This document shows, one piece after another, positions 1 through 10,679 of a DNA stretch of 64,000 nt. A program made the translations under genes and the position numbers. Location of the stretch: assembly GCA_032207245.1 (NCBI GenBank), contig CM063502.1, forward strand, positions 49,965,904-50,029,903, in the 5' to 3' direction. The notes beneath the pieces are model-generated. The model was given only the letters and a program-made list of their open reading frames with translations, did not search any database and was not told where the DNA came from. This DNA is from Pardosa pseudoannulata. Lineage: Eukaryota > Arthropoda > Arachnida > Araneae > Lycosidae. Every line of letters starts with the position of its first letter. Positions within the stretch are counted from its first letter, which is position 1.

Positions 1-1500
1 GGGTTAATGATTCAATATCTTACTGACAAAGTCCTCAGAAAATGATGCAAAAAAATTCCCCAAAACCATTTATAAAAGTAATCTACTCTACTTGTTTAAA
101 GGTTTTAGATATAAAAGAATAATCTCACTACAATGTTCATTTATCATACCCCACGAGTTCTTATTTATTAATGAAAAATTAATCAATTTAGGTTCTTTTA
201 TGATATTAATCTGTAGTAATTTTTCTTGTTATACCTCCCACTATAGATGGTGACGGTGATAATTCATTGTATTGAAGTGAAAATTTTAATAAGATGTAAG
301 CCTCACTCGTGACTTTTCTGACATTTAATGATTTGACATAATATCACTACATAATGCATAAAATAATGATATATTTCTTCACTAGCATCTTTTTTATTCA
401 CATATACAGCAGGCATTTTCTTTTTTATACAAATTTTAATGATTTTGTCATTAATTATTTTTTCATGGAATTTTACACTTTTTATTTTGTTATAGTTGTA
501 ACTTCAACATAAGCAATTCTGAATTTTTTTAAAATAACCTTTCATTAAGATATAGAGAATTTCTTACCAAATGAAATATGATAATGTTTATTTAAAAACC
601 TCTGTTTATATTTAGATTTTTCCCTTTAAATTAATATTAAATTTATGTAAATTTATAATTGATATTTTAAGAGAAAAAAATTGAACAAGGAATTTTTTTT
701 TTTAAAAACAGAAAACTGAAAAGACATTATTAAAATAACGTTGATCAGAGAAAAAAGTTTTAACAGTAAGGATTGCTAACATACAAAAGTTGACAGTTCA
801 CAAACAAAAGCTGAACTCCGTGAAAGTAGAATTATTAGATTTTACTAATGAACTGACAAATAAGAATTCAAAAAGAGAGCAAGCAGTTCTAACTTTCTGC
901 ATGAACTTCTGATGGTACATATATATAATATGTGTTATATACTAAACTCATAAAACCCTAACTTAAATTAATATACCGGCACTTAAAAATAATTAATAAA
1001 TATATTGCTAAATTTTTATTTCAAATTCGTAATTTGTAAACTTACCCCAAAGAAGTTCTGTCATTCCGACTAAGGAAGGCTAGTACCTGTGGTAACTATA
1101 ACTTAGATTTGTAGACGCTATAAGAGCGAAAAATGCCCTCAGGCAGTATGGAGTTAACCTTAAAGTTTTAAACTAAGTCCCAACGAAACAAGTTCCTATG
1201 GTTTAAGTTTCGAGGGATTAGTTTTTACCCCTAATAGCCAATAACAGTAAAGTATGTAACAAGCCATCAGAAAAGAAATTGTAAACTCATAGCGCCAGCT
1301 AGCAACTGTGTTGAGAACATGCCAAAAAAGTGAGCTGAAATTTTTGTATCAAGAGTCAACTCGCTAAAGTTCGTCGAGAACACTGTTAGTCAACAGTTTG
1401 TTGATATGATTAATATATATCGGGAATGACATAAACTTACGTAAAAGAACTATGCATAATCTCTCTGTAAATTACTACTACACAACATTGGAGAAGAAGG
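1..1500. other. AT-rich noncoding stretch, no gene seen
   Basis: The stretch is very AT-rich, with short poly-A and poly-T runs and no open frame of note on either strand. Positions about 1030-1470 have a more balanced composition than their surroundings, but I could not match them to a protein, tRNA or repeat. It could be old transposon sequence or intron. Confidence 0.6.
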
Positions 1501-1523
1501 AATATCATTTCTCACTTTCTCAA

Positions 1524-1543
1524 TCTCTCTCTCTCTGTGTATG

Positions 1544-1575
<32 letters not shown>

Positions 1576-1604
1576 TGTATGTATGTATGTATATATATAT
1601 ATAT
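1524..1604. repeat. Compound microsatellite (CT)n-(GTAT)n-(TA)n
   Basis: A short CT tract passes into about ten GTAT tetranucleotides and then a TA tract ending near 1604. It is a simple-sequence repeat, probably polymorphic in length. Confidence 0.95.
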
Positions 1605-1776
1605 GCATATATTTTCATTTTTTTATAAATAGTCTGAAATATAGGGTAGACATAGGAACATAATAGTAAGAATCAATGCACTATGTTAAGTTAGAAATTT
1701 ACTAGAAATCTACAATGATAAGAGGCTAATAAATTTCTCGCCACCTGTGGTTAAACACTCAACTTTCCCTGTATAA

Positions 1777-1827
1777 GTGTATGTATATATAGATACAAAT
1801 ATGTATATATATGTATGTATGTATGTA

Positions 1828-1874
<47 letters not shown>

Positions 1875-1889
1875 ATGTATATATGTAAA

Positions 1890-1920
<31 letters not shown>

Positions 1921-1985
1921 GGATATATATGTATATATATATATATGTATGTATATATATATATATGTATATATATATATGTATG

Positions 1986-2016
<31 letters not shown>

Positions 2017-2037
2017 GTATATATATGTATGTATATA

Positions 2038-2074
<37 letters not shown>

Positions 2075-2107
2075 ATATATATATATATATGTATATATAT
2101 GTATAGA

Positions 2108-2150
<43 letters not shown>

Positions 2151-2215
2151 TTATATTTATATGTATATATATATATGTATATATATATGTATATATATAT
2201 ATGCGTATATAATAT
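1777..2215. repeat. Long TA/TG microsatellite
   Basis: About 440 bp of alternating TA interrupted by GTA, TGTG and TGTATG units. Translations on both strands give only Tyr/Ile/Val/Met or Tyr/Ile/Thr/His strings, the signature of a dinucleotide repeat rather than a protein. Sequence of ordinary complexity resumes at about 2216. Confidence 0.97.
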
Positions 2216-2779
2216 ATTCTATGCTGCGTACCTCGACTGGGGCAAACTCCCCTGAACACCTCGGATCTCATATTTTTCTATACTCTGTATAAAAATAAAA
2301 TCCATTGAGTTATTTTAAACAAAGGTAATATTTAAAGAGTAATGTTGAAAATTTCTTTACACAAGTAAAAATTTAGTAAAAATTACATAGTAAAAATTTT
2401 AAAGTCATTATAAATAGTTATATATTAGCTACCTATAATATTTTCACAGATACAATCTACATTTCTAATCTGATTTACAATCGGTTCACCATTAACTATT
2501 ATACAATTTTTATTAAACAAATAAAAGTTTAACCTATCGTCGGTATTAGATTTTTTAATGGTACAAAATATGCTTCGCTGTGTGATTTACAAAAGTGAAG
2601 TCAAAAAATGGGTACAATTCTTCCCTAAGCTTTCTCGTATACTTCTATGTAAGTATGGCCCTTTAAACGTGAACATTCCTTTAGCAATTATTTAAAGGGT
2701 CTCATATATTCTGCAGCAGTTTTCGTGTATGCTGTAATGCGTATCTTGATCGATCGTAAGTTTTTGAATACTTAAGATG

Positions 2780-2930
2780 TCTGATACCGTCCACATTGGA
2801 ATCCTGTAGCTCCATGCTACCCTATAGGGAAATTATTCTACTTCTGGTCGATTTGCATCTGAAGATTTCTTTAAACAAATTTTACCGCGTGATAGAGTTG
2901 AAAATTCTCCAGAGTTATGCGTGACGAAAC
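2780..2930 (+). repeat. Possible diverged copy of the 43.4/61.7-kb repeat
   Basis: This segment shares word order with 43395-43530 and 61645-61770: a 'CATATTGGA'-like word, then a 'TACTTCTG'-like word, then AAACAAATTTTA followed closely by TGATAGAG. Similarity is patchy and judged by eye. If real, it is an older dispersed member of that repeat family. Confidence 0.35.
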
Positions 2931-5435
2931 TTCTAAAAAGAGCAAGAAAGTATATTTAATTTAACTATTAATGTAAAGTTTGTATATTTTCTTCCTTGTA
3001 AGAAAATAATGGCATTTTACAAAAAAAAATTTTTTTTTTTGAAAAATAGTCATGCATAAACCTGGATAACTTTTCCTCCATGTAGTAGTAAAATTTATTT
3101 AATTCTTTAAATACAAACCACTCCGATATAAAACTATTTTCCTCATAGGTTAAAATGGAACTTGAGGAATCTAATTCTGTCAGTACTCAACTAACTTTAT
3201 AAATTGTACAAAATTTTGTGAAATATTTACGAACTGCTCCATCTCTTATAAATTGTAAAACTATTCCTCTCTATTAACTGTAATTAAAAATATAGAACAA
3301 TTTATATACATAAATTTACAATTGTATGTTATATTCTGATATATCCAAATATATGCTATATGTAATTTTAAAAATTCTACTCCATAGACAGGTCTAAGTA
3401 ATGTAGCCTGTATACATTTCTAGTTATCTATAAAACGAACTAAAGTCAATTAGATGATTATTAATTTAGGTGATTTTTCTAATTAGTAATAATACTAATT
3501 AGTTGTAAATTCTTTCTAATTCCACTAATAAAACTAATGCTTAGGTCTTTGAATTCTTTGCATCAAAAATATTTTTTTATTGTTAAATTATCCTATGTAA
3601 TGTGGTTTTAGTGCTTTATCACTTTAATAAAAGTTTTAGGTTATCTATATATATTCTAAATAATACTGTGGGCCATAATGTAGCAGATATTTTATTCTCG
3701 AAATTTTCTTGTATTACTTATTTTACATTTTTTTTATTAAAATCAATTAAGATGGATATTTTGGGATTTTTTAAATGTTTACTCGGAACGTACTTTTCTC
3801 ACAAATTTTTGTAGAATAATATTAAGTATTGAAAGACTTATAGATTTTTGAAACAAATATACTTTCAATATTCATAAAGACAACTTTAGAGCGTATAAGG
3901 CGGCCTCTTACCATTATACTCTTAATTAATACCAAAAGCTATTGCATATTAGAATTATAAAGCAATAGTTCATCATCTGTTTAAAAGCATCACCACAGAT
4001 GATCAGTTTACGAATTCAAGTTAACCTTATATTGCTTTTTTGATGTTTAACCTAATATATTTCGTGTATCTTATTATTGATATATTTTGTTAAAATTTTA
4101 TACAAATATATAATTTGAATTTAAAACCTACGTACTTAATATTTGCAGTTATCAACTGCCGTGTCTAAACGGGCAGACTGACACAGCCAACTCTGAAAGT
4201 ATTTCAGTGGTTTTTTTAATGGTAAAACTTAACTATTACGAATAGAATTATTGATGTCATTTTGGATTTCCTTTCAAAAAACCACCCCAAATCCCCAACC
4301 TGCTAAATCATTCTAGTCATATGCTATTATATCGTATTTACTCATTTATTCTGTGCCTCTTTCGCTAAACTTTATACATGTAATTTTATAAATAAATCTA
4401 TAATTTTAGAATGAAATAGGCATTTAAAATACCATTCACCTAGGTATTTGTGAGTTATGGTGTTCACAGAAACTAACAGACAAACATAATTCTAATATTT
4501 TTAACGGCAATTGTTTCATAATATACTGTTAAGTCACTCCAAACACAGCTACAATTTGAATTATTTGACATCATTTATAAAATACTTGACATTTTTTTAA
4601 TGCACACTTCAGTGTTCATTATTGGAAAAACTTAAAAACCGTCAAAAAACCACTCGACTAATCCTATGCCGCTTTTGAGATATTAAGGCAAATATTTTTT
4701 CAGCTCCTCATCCGACTAGCCAACTTTGCTCAAAGTTGAAGCAAATATATAATTTTGAGCAAAATCCATATACGAAATATCCTCCACCTAGTTGATTGCA
4801 TTCTTGTGTTCTGATTTTCGCTTACGTTTTGACACACAATATACTAAAAATTTTTTTTTCAAATTTAGTAAGGTCTTAGATAAAACCTCCAAGGAGAATT
4901 TTTTAACGATTCTAAACCACATGGATTCCAGTCAACTTACGGCTGACATTAAGAATGTCATACGGATGTCGACTCAATATTGTGGACAATGACCAGATGT
5001 CCAGTGGAACCTATATGTGGTTGAGTAATATTTTCTCTAATTTTAATTTGTATGATAGGAGAGGTCCTCCCTCCGCAATAAATAACAGAAAATGAAATGA
5101 TGAAATATATTGGGATACGAAGAAAATTATTCAAGAGTACATATACATTAATGTTCATAATAAATGATATCTGGACTAGAGATGTAAATAAAACCAAATC
5201 CTAAATTCATACATGTTTGACTGAACATTGTTAGATGTCACAAATGTCTTATGAACGTCTACTGGATACTGTAGTCGAGGGCCGGATATACATCAGAACT
5301 TCGCTCAAAGATAATATTTCCTCTGAATTTATTTCGTATATGAAAAAGAAATAAATGACTAGTAAATAATAGATGAATTAAAACATATTGATATACGAAA
5401 AAATCTGGTTTTAAAAAAATTTCACTGAATATTCT

Positions 5436-5471
5436 GTTCTATTTACACCTTCAGTCAGATGTAAATAGAAC
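5436..5471. repeat. Inverted repeat, 12-bp perfect arms
   Basis: The arm GTTCTATTTACA (5436-5447) and its exact complement TGTAAATAGAAC (5460-5471) are separated by 12 bases. CCTTCAG and CTGAAGG extend alternative pairing. It lies in a stretch (4900-5560) rich in GACATC/GATGTC words, possibly a decayed foldback element. Confidence 0.6.
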
Positions 5472-7154
5472 TGAAGGCTCTCTAACAACATACATGTTTT
5501 ACTGAACATCCAACTGATATCTGTATGTCCATACGACATCCAGCGACATCCTAGATGTCAACTTATTGAAGGAAACGTCTATGTCATTAGGCTTCATAAT
5601 TATTTAAACGTTTTAATACACTGAAAGCCCGATTCTATGCATTATAGCAATTAAGATTTCGTACAGGAGCTTTTTTTCTTTTTTCCCCAATGAATGTTTA
5701 ATAACAGTTTAGTCTTTTTTCACCATTTTAGACAGTTGAATAGCGTAAAATCGGGTTTCACTATATGTCAGTTATCAAATTATTGAATTTGCAAAAACAT
5801 AATTTAAGAATTTATTTTAAATTTGATATTTTATTGAGAAGAGTTTAAAGAAATTCATAATTGATACTGTTTTTAACTCTAATGTAAAAATTACATTTAT
5901 AAATTAAAAAAAGATTATTTGACGTGGGATCTTAAAATAGTTTTATATGATTAAGAAAAATATACTTTTAAAACAGGCCTATTTTTTAGTTTTAGCATAG
6001 ACTTTCAATTTTATATCTAAACTATTCAAAAGAAAATAATTCATTGAGAAGCTTAAAGCTTTATTCAAATTAACTCATTCTAGACAAAAAAAAAATGAAA
6101 GTAATTAAATGCTTCTGTATTTCCAATATATTCTCAAAATGAAAAAAAGTAATTAGTTTCCTTATAGTTAAAATAGAACAAATAGAATTAATTAAAATCC
6201 TTTCAATTAGTTCCTGATAACATTCTTTTTACTACAACTATTATATAATTGAGTGCAGTTTAAGGTAGAATACTTTTCTTAAAGACTACATAGTTTTTTC
6301 TTCATTTACATTTAAATAAAGAAGGCAAAAAAAAAAAAAATTTATGTTTAAGCAAGATTTAAAAAAAATATGTTAAGAAATGTAGTTTGATAACACCTGA
6401 AAATTTTTCATCATTTTAATTTTAATTATGAAAATAAAATTTTACATATTTATATTCATGCAGGTATTAAAAAGTGTAGGTTTAATACTTTACATTAATC
6501 CGACCTTTCAGTAAATTAAGCGTTTTTTTTTTATTGCTATTAGAATAACTTTTTTTTTTTTGTGTGTGTGTGTGTGTGAAGAGCTTCCTTGAAGGAGAGA
6601 AATTTGATACTGTACTTGAGTGAAGTGTTTACTTTAAACCCTAAACTGTTTTTCATAAAGTTATCGTTAGTGTTCTATCTAAAACTTAATATAGAGAAGT
6701 ATATTTTAATACACACATACATACAAGTACATATATACACACTTTAGTCATCTTATACGAATTTAATTAGTAATATTTTATTTATATCAATAAAAAGATT
6801 TAAAACCAGAACGTACACAGTATTACATATTTCATTTATTGTACATATTTCCATTATAAAATGATAGGGATTTTAAGTATACTTGTGTAAATAATGTTTA
6901 TCATAAAAGGCATTTTTTACCATATTTTCTACACAAATAAAAAAATATATATATAAAACAAAAATATTTAATAACTTTGGGTAATAAATATATTCCGAGA
7001 TGAAGTAATACTGAATTACTTATATTCTATATCCAAGTGTCTCAGCTTTTTAAGTATCGCGAAAGAAACTTGAAAAATCGCCCAACAGTAAATAGTCAAA
7101 CATATTAGGAACTAATATTTGTAAAACTGAGAAACACTTTCCAGTTTATAATTT

Positions 7155-7290
7155 ACATTATGTCAAACATCAACAAATTTTCAATAATTATCCACAACAT
7201 TATGTCAAACATCAACAAATTTTCAATAATTATTCACAACATTATGTCAAGCATTAAGAAATTTTCAATAATTATTCAAAACATTATGTA
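7155..7290 (+). repeat. Minisatellite, 42-bp unit, about 3.2 copies
   Basis: Three head-to-tail copies of a 42-bp unit start with ACATTATGTC and contain AAATTTTCAATAATTAT, followed by a partial fourth. Copies one and two differ at about one base. The third carries several changes in the CATCAAC part. Confidence 0.93.
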
Positions 7291-7422
7291 AACAAACATG
7301 ATTTGTGAATATATTCTAGACTAGCAGTGATATTTAAAAGCTAAATCTTTATAATAAGGCATAGATAATTATTATAAGGCAATAGATAATTAAATATTCC
7401 TTTTTAATAATCTGCAACTGCA

Positions 7423-7457
7423 GATCAAGCTTATAAAGTGTCTTTATAAGCTTGATC
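7423..7457. repeat. Perfect 16-bp hairpin with a 3-nt loop
   Basis: GATCAAGCTTATAAAG at 7423-7438 is followed by TGT and then its exact reverse complement at 7442-7457. A second imperfect palindrome (ATCTGCA..TGCAGAT) directly precedes it. No poly-U-linked gene is nearby, so I treat it as a small inverted duplication or cruciform rather than a terminator. Confidence 0.8.
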
Positions 7458-7774
7458 GGCTTCTTTTATTTATATTGTTTTAGAAACGAATTTTAAGATA
7501 TTTTTAAAGAACTGCAACTCTTTAAAATCCAATATACCAATTCTTAATAAATTATATAATTTTTCATCGTATTCAATATTGTGATAAAAATGCTTAATAA
7601 GTATAAGTTTTCTTAAAGCAACATAAAATCCAAAATATTGCATGGTTTATTTTAAATACATAAATATTTAAGTATGCAAGCGCACTAAGTTATTTTCAGG
7701 AATACTAAGGGTTAAATGCCCGACATTTCATTTACCCATACGACACTTAATGTTATTTTCTAAACAAAGACAAT

Positions 7775-8240
7775 AAAGGAGGCCACTCACCGGTCGATGC
7801 GTATGTAGCGGGATCCTGTGGAAGTCCTTAGATCATACCTTCAGTAGCCAAGAATTTTGGAGAATCCTTGATCGTGGCCATTAACGGAGTGGCTTGTATG
7901 TGAGATGTGTCTCCGGGCGCAGAAGTTGAAGGTCAGTTGACCATGGGACCGGTTTCCTGCTTACTTTCTTTAGAGGAAAAAAAAGCGAAAGCGTGTCTCT
8001 AAATATTGCCATTGGTATTTGACTTAAAAGAGTTGACGGCTTGTCACACAGCGAAAAATTAAATGAGATTTCAACCAGGGTCATCAAACAGTTTGAAAGC
8101 TATGAGTCGGTGCTTATCAGCATGACAAAAGTTGGATTTATCCTGTTCCTCTTATTTGGGACCGAAGCAGGGGGCAAGCAACCGAATGATTGCTCAAAAA
8201 CTTGCGAATAACAAGGCTTGTTACACAATTCAACTAACTA
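7775..8240. other. GC-richer island of unknown nature
   Basis: About 465 bp noticeably richer in G and C than its neighbours. On the minus strand there is a 68-codon open frame (8087-7881) and, further on, a splice-donor-like CCG/GTGAGT at about 7787-7795. I do not recognise the encoded peptide. It may be a decayed transposon or an unrecognised exon. Neither can be shown from this sequence alone. Confidence 0.35.
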
Positions 8241-8249
8241 GCTGTCCTG

Positions 8250-9240
8250 TAAGATTTATTATTTCTCGTTTTTGAGAAGTAATGCTTAGAAGTATTTCTA
8301 AGGATTCTAGCGATAAAAAATTTCAAAACTGGGTTCTTTTCAAATAAAATTCTGTGCACATTTTTATTCGATTTGCTTGTAGTTTAGGATACTCGGAGAT
8401 CTTAAAAGTATTTTTAATTTTTTTATACTACTTTTTTTTCAATGTTCAGTAAGTGTCAGATGAAAACCCAAAATCTGTTTTCGTGACAGAAAACTCGGAG
8501 TTTAAAGCAAATTTTGCTCTATCGAGATAAGAATTTAATTAAATAACATCGTTTTTTTTTCTATTTCTTGTGTAATCCAGAATGGGTGATGAATATTATT
8601 GATTAGGATAACTTGAAACGCAAACAGACATATGTTTAAAATCTCATTACACAGAATTAAAAAAAAAAAACTTTTAGATAATTTAAACTCTTTTCCAGTT
8701 CAATGTTTTAGATTAAAATTTGAATAATAATTATTGTGAAATTAATTTTATTAATTAAATATTATTAGTGTAATATTTTGACTCGTTGGGTTTTGATATA
8801 ATTAGAATAATTTCTTTTTACTTTACAGTTATTTTTACATTTATTGAAATAATCTTATTGAATATTGAGTCATAAGGGTATGTTTTAAAAACTACAGTAT
8901 TATTAGAAAGTTTTTTCATTTTCGGGTAAAAAAAATTGGATGTTATACTAACTATGGTTTAGAATATTAAAACGAAAACTTTAATTATCCAATAAACTAT
9001 TAACAAATTAAAGTTTATAATTAACAATTTTTAAACTAAAAAGTAAATTTGGTTTGCGTTAGTCTTATTTGTAATGAAATGCATCATATATTTTAATCAA
9101 TTACCCATTTTCAATTCAGCTCTCCGAACCAAATTAATCTATTTTACTGAACAATGCCCCAAGAAGTAATGCCACTCTTTGTCCGTGGCTTCGAAACCTA
9201 TTGCTTGGAACTAAGAACGTATTAATGGAGGGGGGGGGGA
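8250..9240. other. AT-rich noncoding stretch ending in a G10 run
   Basis: No gene or recognisable repeat is seen. A run of ten G at 9230-9239 ends just before the mitochondrial insertion and may mark its junction. Confidence 0.6.
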
Positions 9241-9244
9241 ACCC

Positions 9245-9480
9245 TCTAGGAAATATTTTCCCTATTTTAAATTTAAAATTTTTATTAATTTTTTTTTTTT
9301 ATATTTGTTTAATGAAATTTTACTTTGTATTAGTTATTATATAAATCAATTAATTTTAATATTATTTAATATAATTAAATTATAAGTATAACCGCAATTG
9401 CTGGCACTTAAATTTATTAATTATATAATTAATTATTCTTTTATATTATATAAGGATAGATTTTTTTAAAATAAAATTAT
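9245..9480 (-). pseudogene. rrnS: 12S rRNA fragment in NUMT
   Basis: The minus strand at 9407-9391 reads GTGCCAGCAATTGCGGT, the conserved 530-loop region of small-subunit rRNA (GTGCCAGCxxxxGCGGT). Towards 9250 the sequence resembles the region before the conserved GATTAGATACCC motif, but that motif is degraded. The piece covers the middle of the gene. Its right edge towards cob is uncertain because both sides are extremely AT-rich. Confidence 0.8.
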
Positions 9481-9493
9481 TTTTATATTTTAA

Positions 9494-9685
9494 ACTTTAT
9501 TTTATTATTTTATGAAGTTTTTTTATTGAATTTTTGTTGTAAATTGAATATTATTAACTTGGATTGGTGCTTGTGTAGTGGAGTACCCTTATATAGGGTT
9601 AGGAATAGTATTTAGTTTTTTATATTTTTTAATATTTTTGGTTTTTTGAATAATTTATGAAGTTCAGGATTTTATAATTTTGTAA
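9494..9685 (+). pseudogene. cob: Cytochrome b C-terminal fragment in NUMT
   Basis: This is a 63-codon fragment with a TAA stop, read in the invertebrate mitochondrial code. It includes LLTWIGACVVEYPYMGLG and ends YEVQDFMIL. TWIGACxVExPY(I/M) followed by a final hydrophobic helix is the conserved C-terminus of cytochrome b, the membrane subunit of respiratory complex III. In the standard code TGA codons would break it. No in-frame stop or frameshift is visible, so the insertion is either fairly young or the fragment short enough to escape damage. Only the last sixth or so of the protein is present, so it cannot be functional. The 5' edge at 9494 follows an in-frame TAA and lies near the junction with 12S. 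Confidence 0.93.
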
Positions 9686-9687
9686 TG

Positions 9688-9713
9688 TAATATATATATA
9701 TATATATATATAA
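9688..9713. repeat. (TA)n microsatellite inside the NUMT
   Basis: About 13 TA units lie between the cob stop and the tRNA-Ser remnant. The mitochondrial spacer there is normally very short, so this tract probably expanded after insertion into the nucleus. Confidence 0.85.
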
Positions 9714-9714
9714 T

Positions 9715-9775
9715 GTTATGGCTTTATTTTAGTTGTTTTGAAAACAATTTTAAAGAAATATTTCTTTAAAGTCTG
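9715..9775 (+). pseudogene. trnS2: tRNA-Ser(UGA) remnant in NUMT
   Basis: The anticodon stem-loop is clear: GTTGT, loop TTTGAAA with anticodon TGA at 9739-9741, then ACAAT. It lies directly after cob, as expected for mitochondrial tRNA-Ser(UCN). The arms outside the anticodon stem are short and AT-rich, as in spider mitochondrial tRNAs, so the ends are approximate. Confidence 0.75.
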
Positions 9776-9832
9776 ATTGGTTAGTTTAAGTAAAACATAA
9801 ATTTTGTAAATTTAAAATTTAATTAAATAAGA
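9771..9832 (+). pseudogene. trnT: tRNA-Thr(UGU)-like remnant in NUMT
   Basis: After TTAGTTTAAGTAAAACA comes an anticodon arm TAAAT-TTTGTAA-ATTTA with anticodon TGT at 805-807 within 9800s (9805-9807). This predicts tRNA-Thr. Its place between tRNA-Ser(UCN) and nad1 is the spider-type position. The 3' part overlaps the end of nad1, which is common in these compact genomes. Confidence 0.72.
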
Positions 9833-9974
9833 ATGGGATAATTGATGGGATAATAATAATAAATATAGATAAAGGTAGAAATATTTTTCATCTTATTAAT
9901 ATTAATATATCATATCGAAATCGTGGATATGTTCCTCGTACTCAAATTAATGAAATTGTAATTAGATCTGTGCA
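9819..9974 (-). pseudogene. nad1: NADH dehydrogenase subunit 1 C-terminal fragment in NUMT
   Basis: On the minus strand, in the invertebrate mitochondrial code, about 51 codons are open and end in TAA at 9821-9819. They include IWVRGTYPRFRYDMLMLMSW followed by KMFLPLS. The (I/V)RGTxPRFRYDxLM..WK..LPLS pattern is the well-known C-terminal region of ND1, a membrane subunit of complex I. An in-frame TAA immediately upstream (9975-9977) marks the edge of the mitochondrial sequence. Only the C-terminal sixth is present, so it is a dead copy. Confidence 0.93.
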
Positions 9975-9985
9975 TTACAAACTTT

Positions 9986-10476
9986 TTAACACATTGTATG
10001 CGGGGTACGTACTAATACGTTAATGACGATTGATACTTAAGCGCGGGTCAAGTACTGGTATGAGTTAGTGTAACAACATGGTTTGTTTGTGGGTACAAAA
10101 ATAACGGTATATACAGAAAAACGCCGAATGTTCTTGTCAACTACATAGATTCTGGAAACATTTAGACAAAAACTACTTTTTATATCAGTCGATGCGAACC
10201 ACAGAACGGGAAGGTCAAAAATCAATTTAGATTTAAAAATTAGCTTTTCATTTATCTTTGCGAACATGATATATATATATGTATATTTATATATATATAT
10301 ATATTTGAATTTATATACATTTGTTTATATATTTCAATATAAAATACGAAAAGTTGGTTAAAAAAATTAAATAATTTTTGATCTACTGAGATTTAACTGA
10401 ATAACTAAATTTAAGCGCAAAACGCCAGCGCCCGGTACAATTCCGCTGCGAAATGTACCCGCACACAACGTGTTCA
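9986..10476 (+). mobile_element. piggyBac-like MITE, copy A
   Basis: The left end reads TTAACACATTGTATGCGGG. The right end, complemented, reads TGAACACGTTGTGTGCGGG. The TTAA-type boundary (one side mutated to TTCA) and inverted ends fit a non-autonomous piggyBac-like element. A second copy lies at 19643-20141 in the opposite orientation. Shared internal sequence includes GATTGATACTTAAGCGCGGG-like and TTTGTGGGTACAAAAATAACG-like parts. Copy A also holds a TA-rich tract at about 10270-10310. No transposase is encoded; the 76-codon minus frame inside it is incidental. It starts about 12 bp after the NUMT. Confidence 0.88.
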
Positions 10477-10507
10477 AACATATCGAAATTTTTGTAGATC
10501 AATATTT

Positions 10508-10675
10508 TGCACTGCAAGTGTTGAAAGATCGTTTTCAATGATGAAAAGAGTAAAGATGTTTCTTTGCTTTACAATTGGTCACAGGAGGGTGACAAATTTA
10601 GCATTACTTTCCTTGCATATTGGCCTGACTATAAAGGCAGATGAAAGTTTGAACAAGATGACCTTAATTAGGTAG
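10508..10675 (+). pseudogene. hAT-family transposase C-terminal remnant
   Basis: The frame reads about 55 residues to a TAG and includes ASVERSFSMMKRVKMFL, then IGHRRVTNLALLSLHIGLTI. The (S/C)xERSFSxMKRxKxxLRxxxGxxRLxxLALLxIx pattern is the C-terminal dimerisation region of hAT transposases and related ZMYM/ZBED-like proteins. The catalytic core is absent, so this is a relic. Upstream it is cut off by the MITE that ends at 10476, which may have inserted into the hAT copy. No terminal repeat was located. Confidence 0.82.
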
Positions 10676-10679
10676 AAGA

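Larger units (their letters stand above)
2280..7150. other. AT-rich noncoding stretch with weak repeat traces
   Basis: No coding feature is supported. The only open frames are 60-80 codons long, AT-rich and without recognisable motifs. Three things stand out. Segment 2780-2930 resembles part of the repeat block at 43.4 and 61.7 kb. Segment 4900-5560 is rich in GATGTC/GACATC words and includes a 12-bp inverted repeat. A short (TG)n tract lies at about 6559-6579. Confidence 0.6.
9245..9974. pseudogene. Nuclear copy of mitochondrial DNA (NUMT): rrnS / cob-trnS2-trnT-nad1
   Basis: This roughly 730-bp block contains recognisable parts of five mitochondrial genes: a 12S rRNA piece on the minus strand, the C-terminus of cytochrome b on plus, tRNA-Ser(UGA), a tRNA-Thr-like sequence, and the C-terminus of nad1 on minus. 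The order cob-trnS2-trnT-nad1 is the arrangement I know for most spider mitochondrial genomes. In the ancestral arthropod order tRNA-Thr is elsewhere. The two protein pieces read open only if ATA=Met, TGA=Trp and AGA=Ser. 12S and cob are not neighbours in mitochondria, so the block joins two pieces. It is a nuclear insertion because transposon sequence follows at 9986. Confidence 0.92.

Noticed and set aside
1759..2271. Long open frames on both strands over the TA repeat
   Set aside because: Translations are dipeptide strings (Tyr-Ile, His-Ile, Val-Cys) from a microsatellite.
7423..7457. Transcription terminator hairpin
   Set aside because: Intrinsic terminators are bacterial; this is animal DNA and no gene ends here.
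10037..10267. 76-codon minus frame
   Set aside because: It lies inside MITE copy A and is not kept open in copy B.
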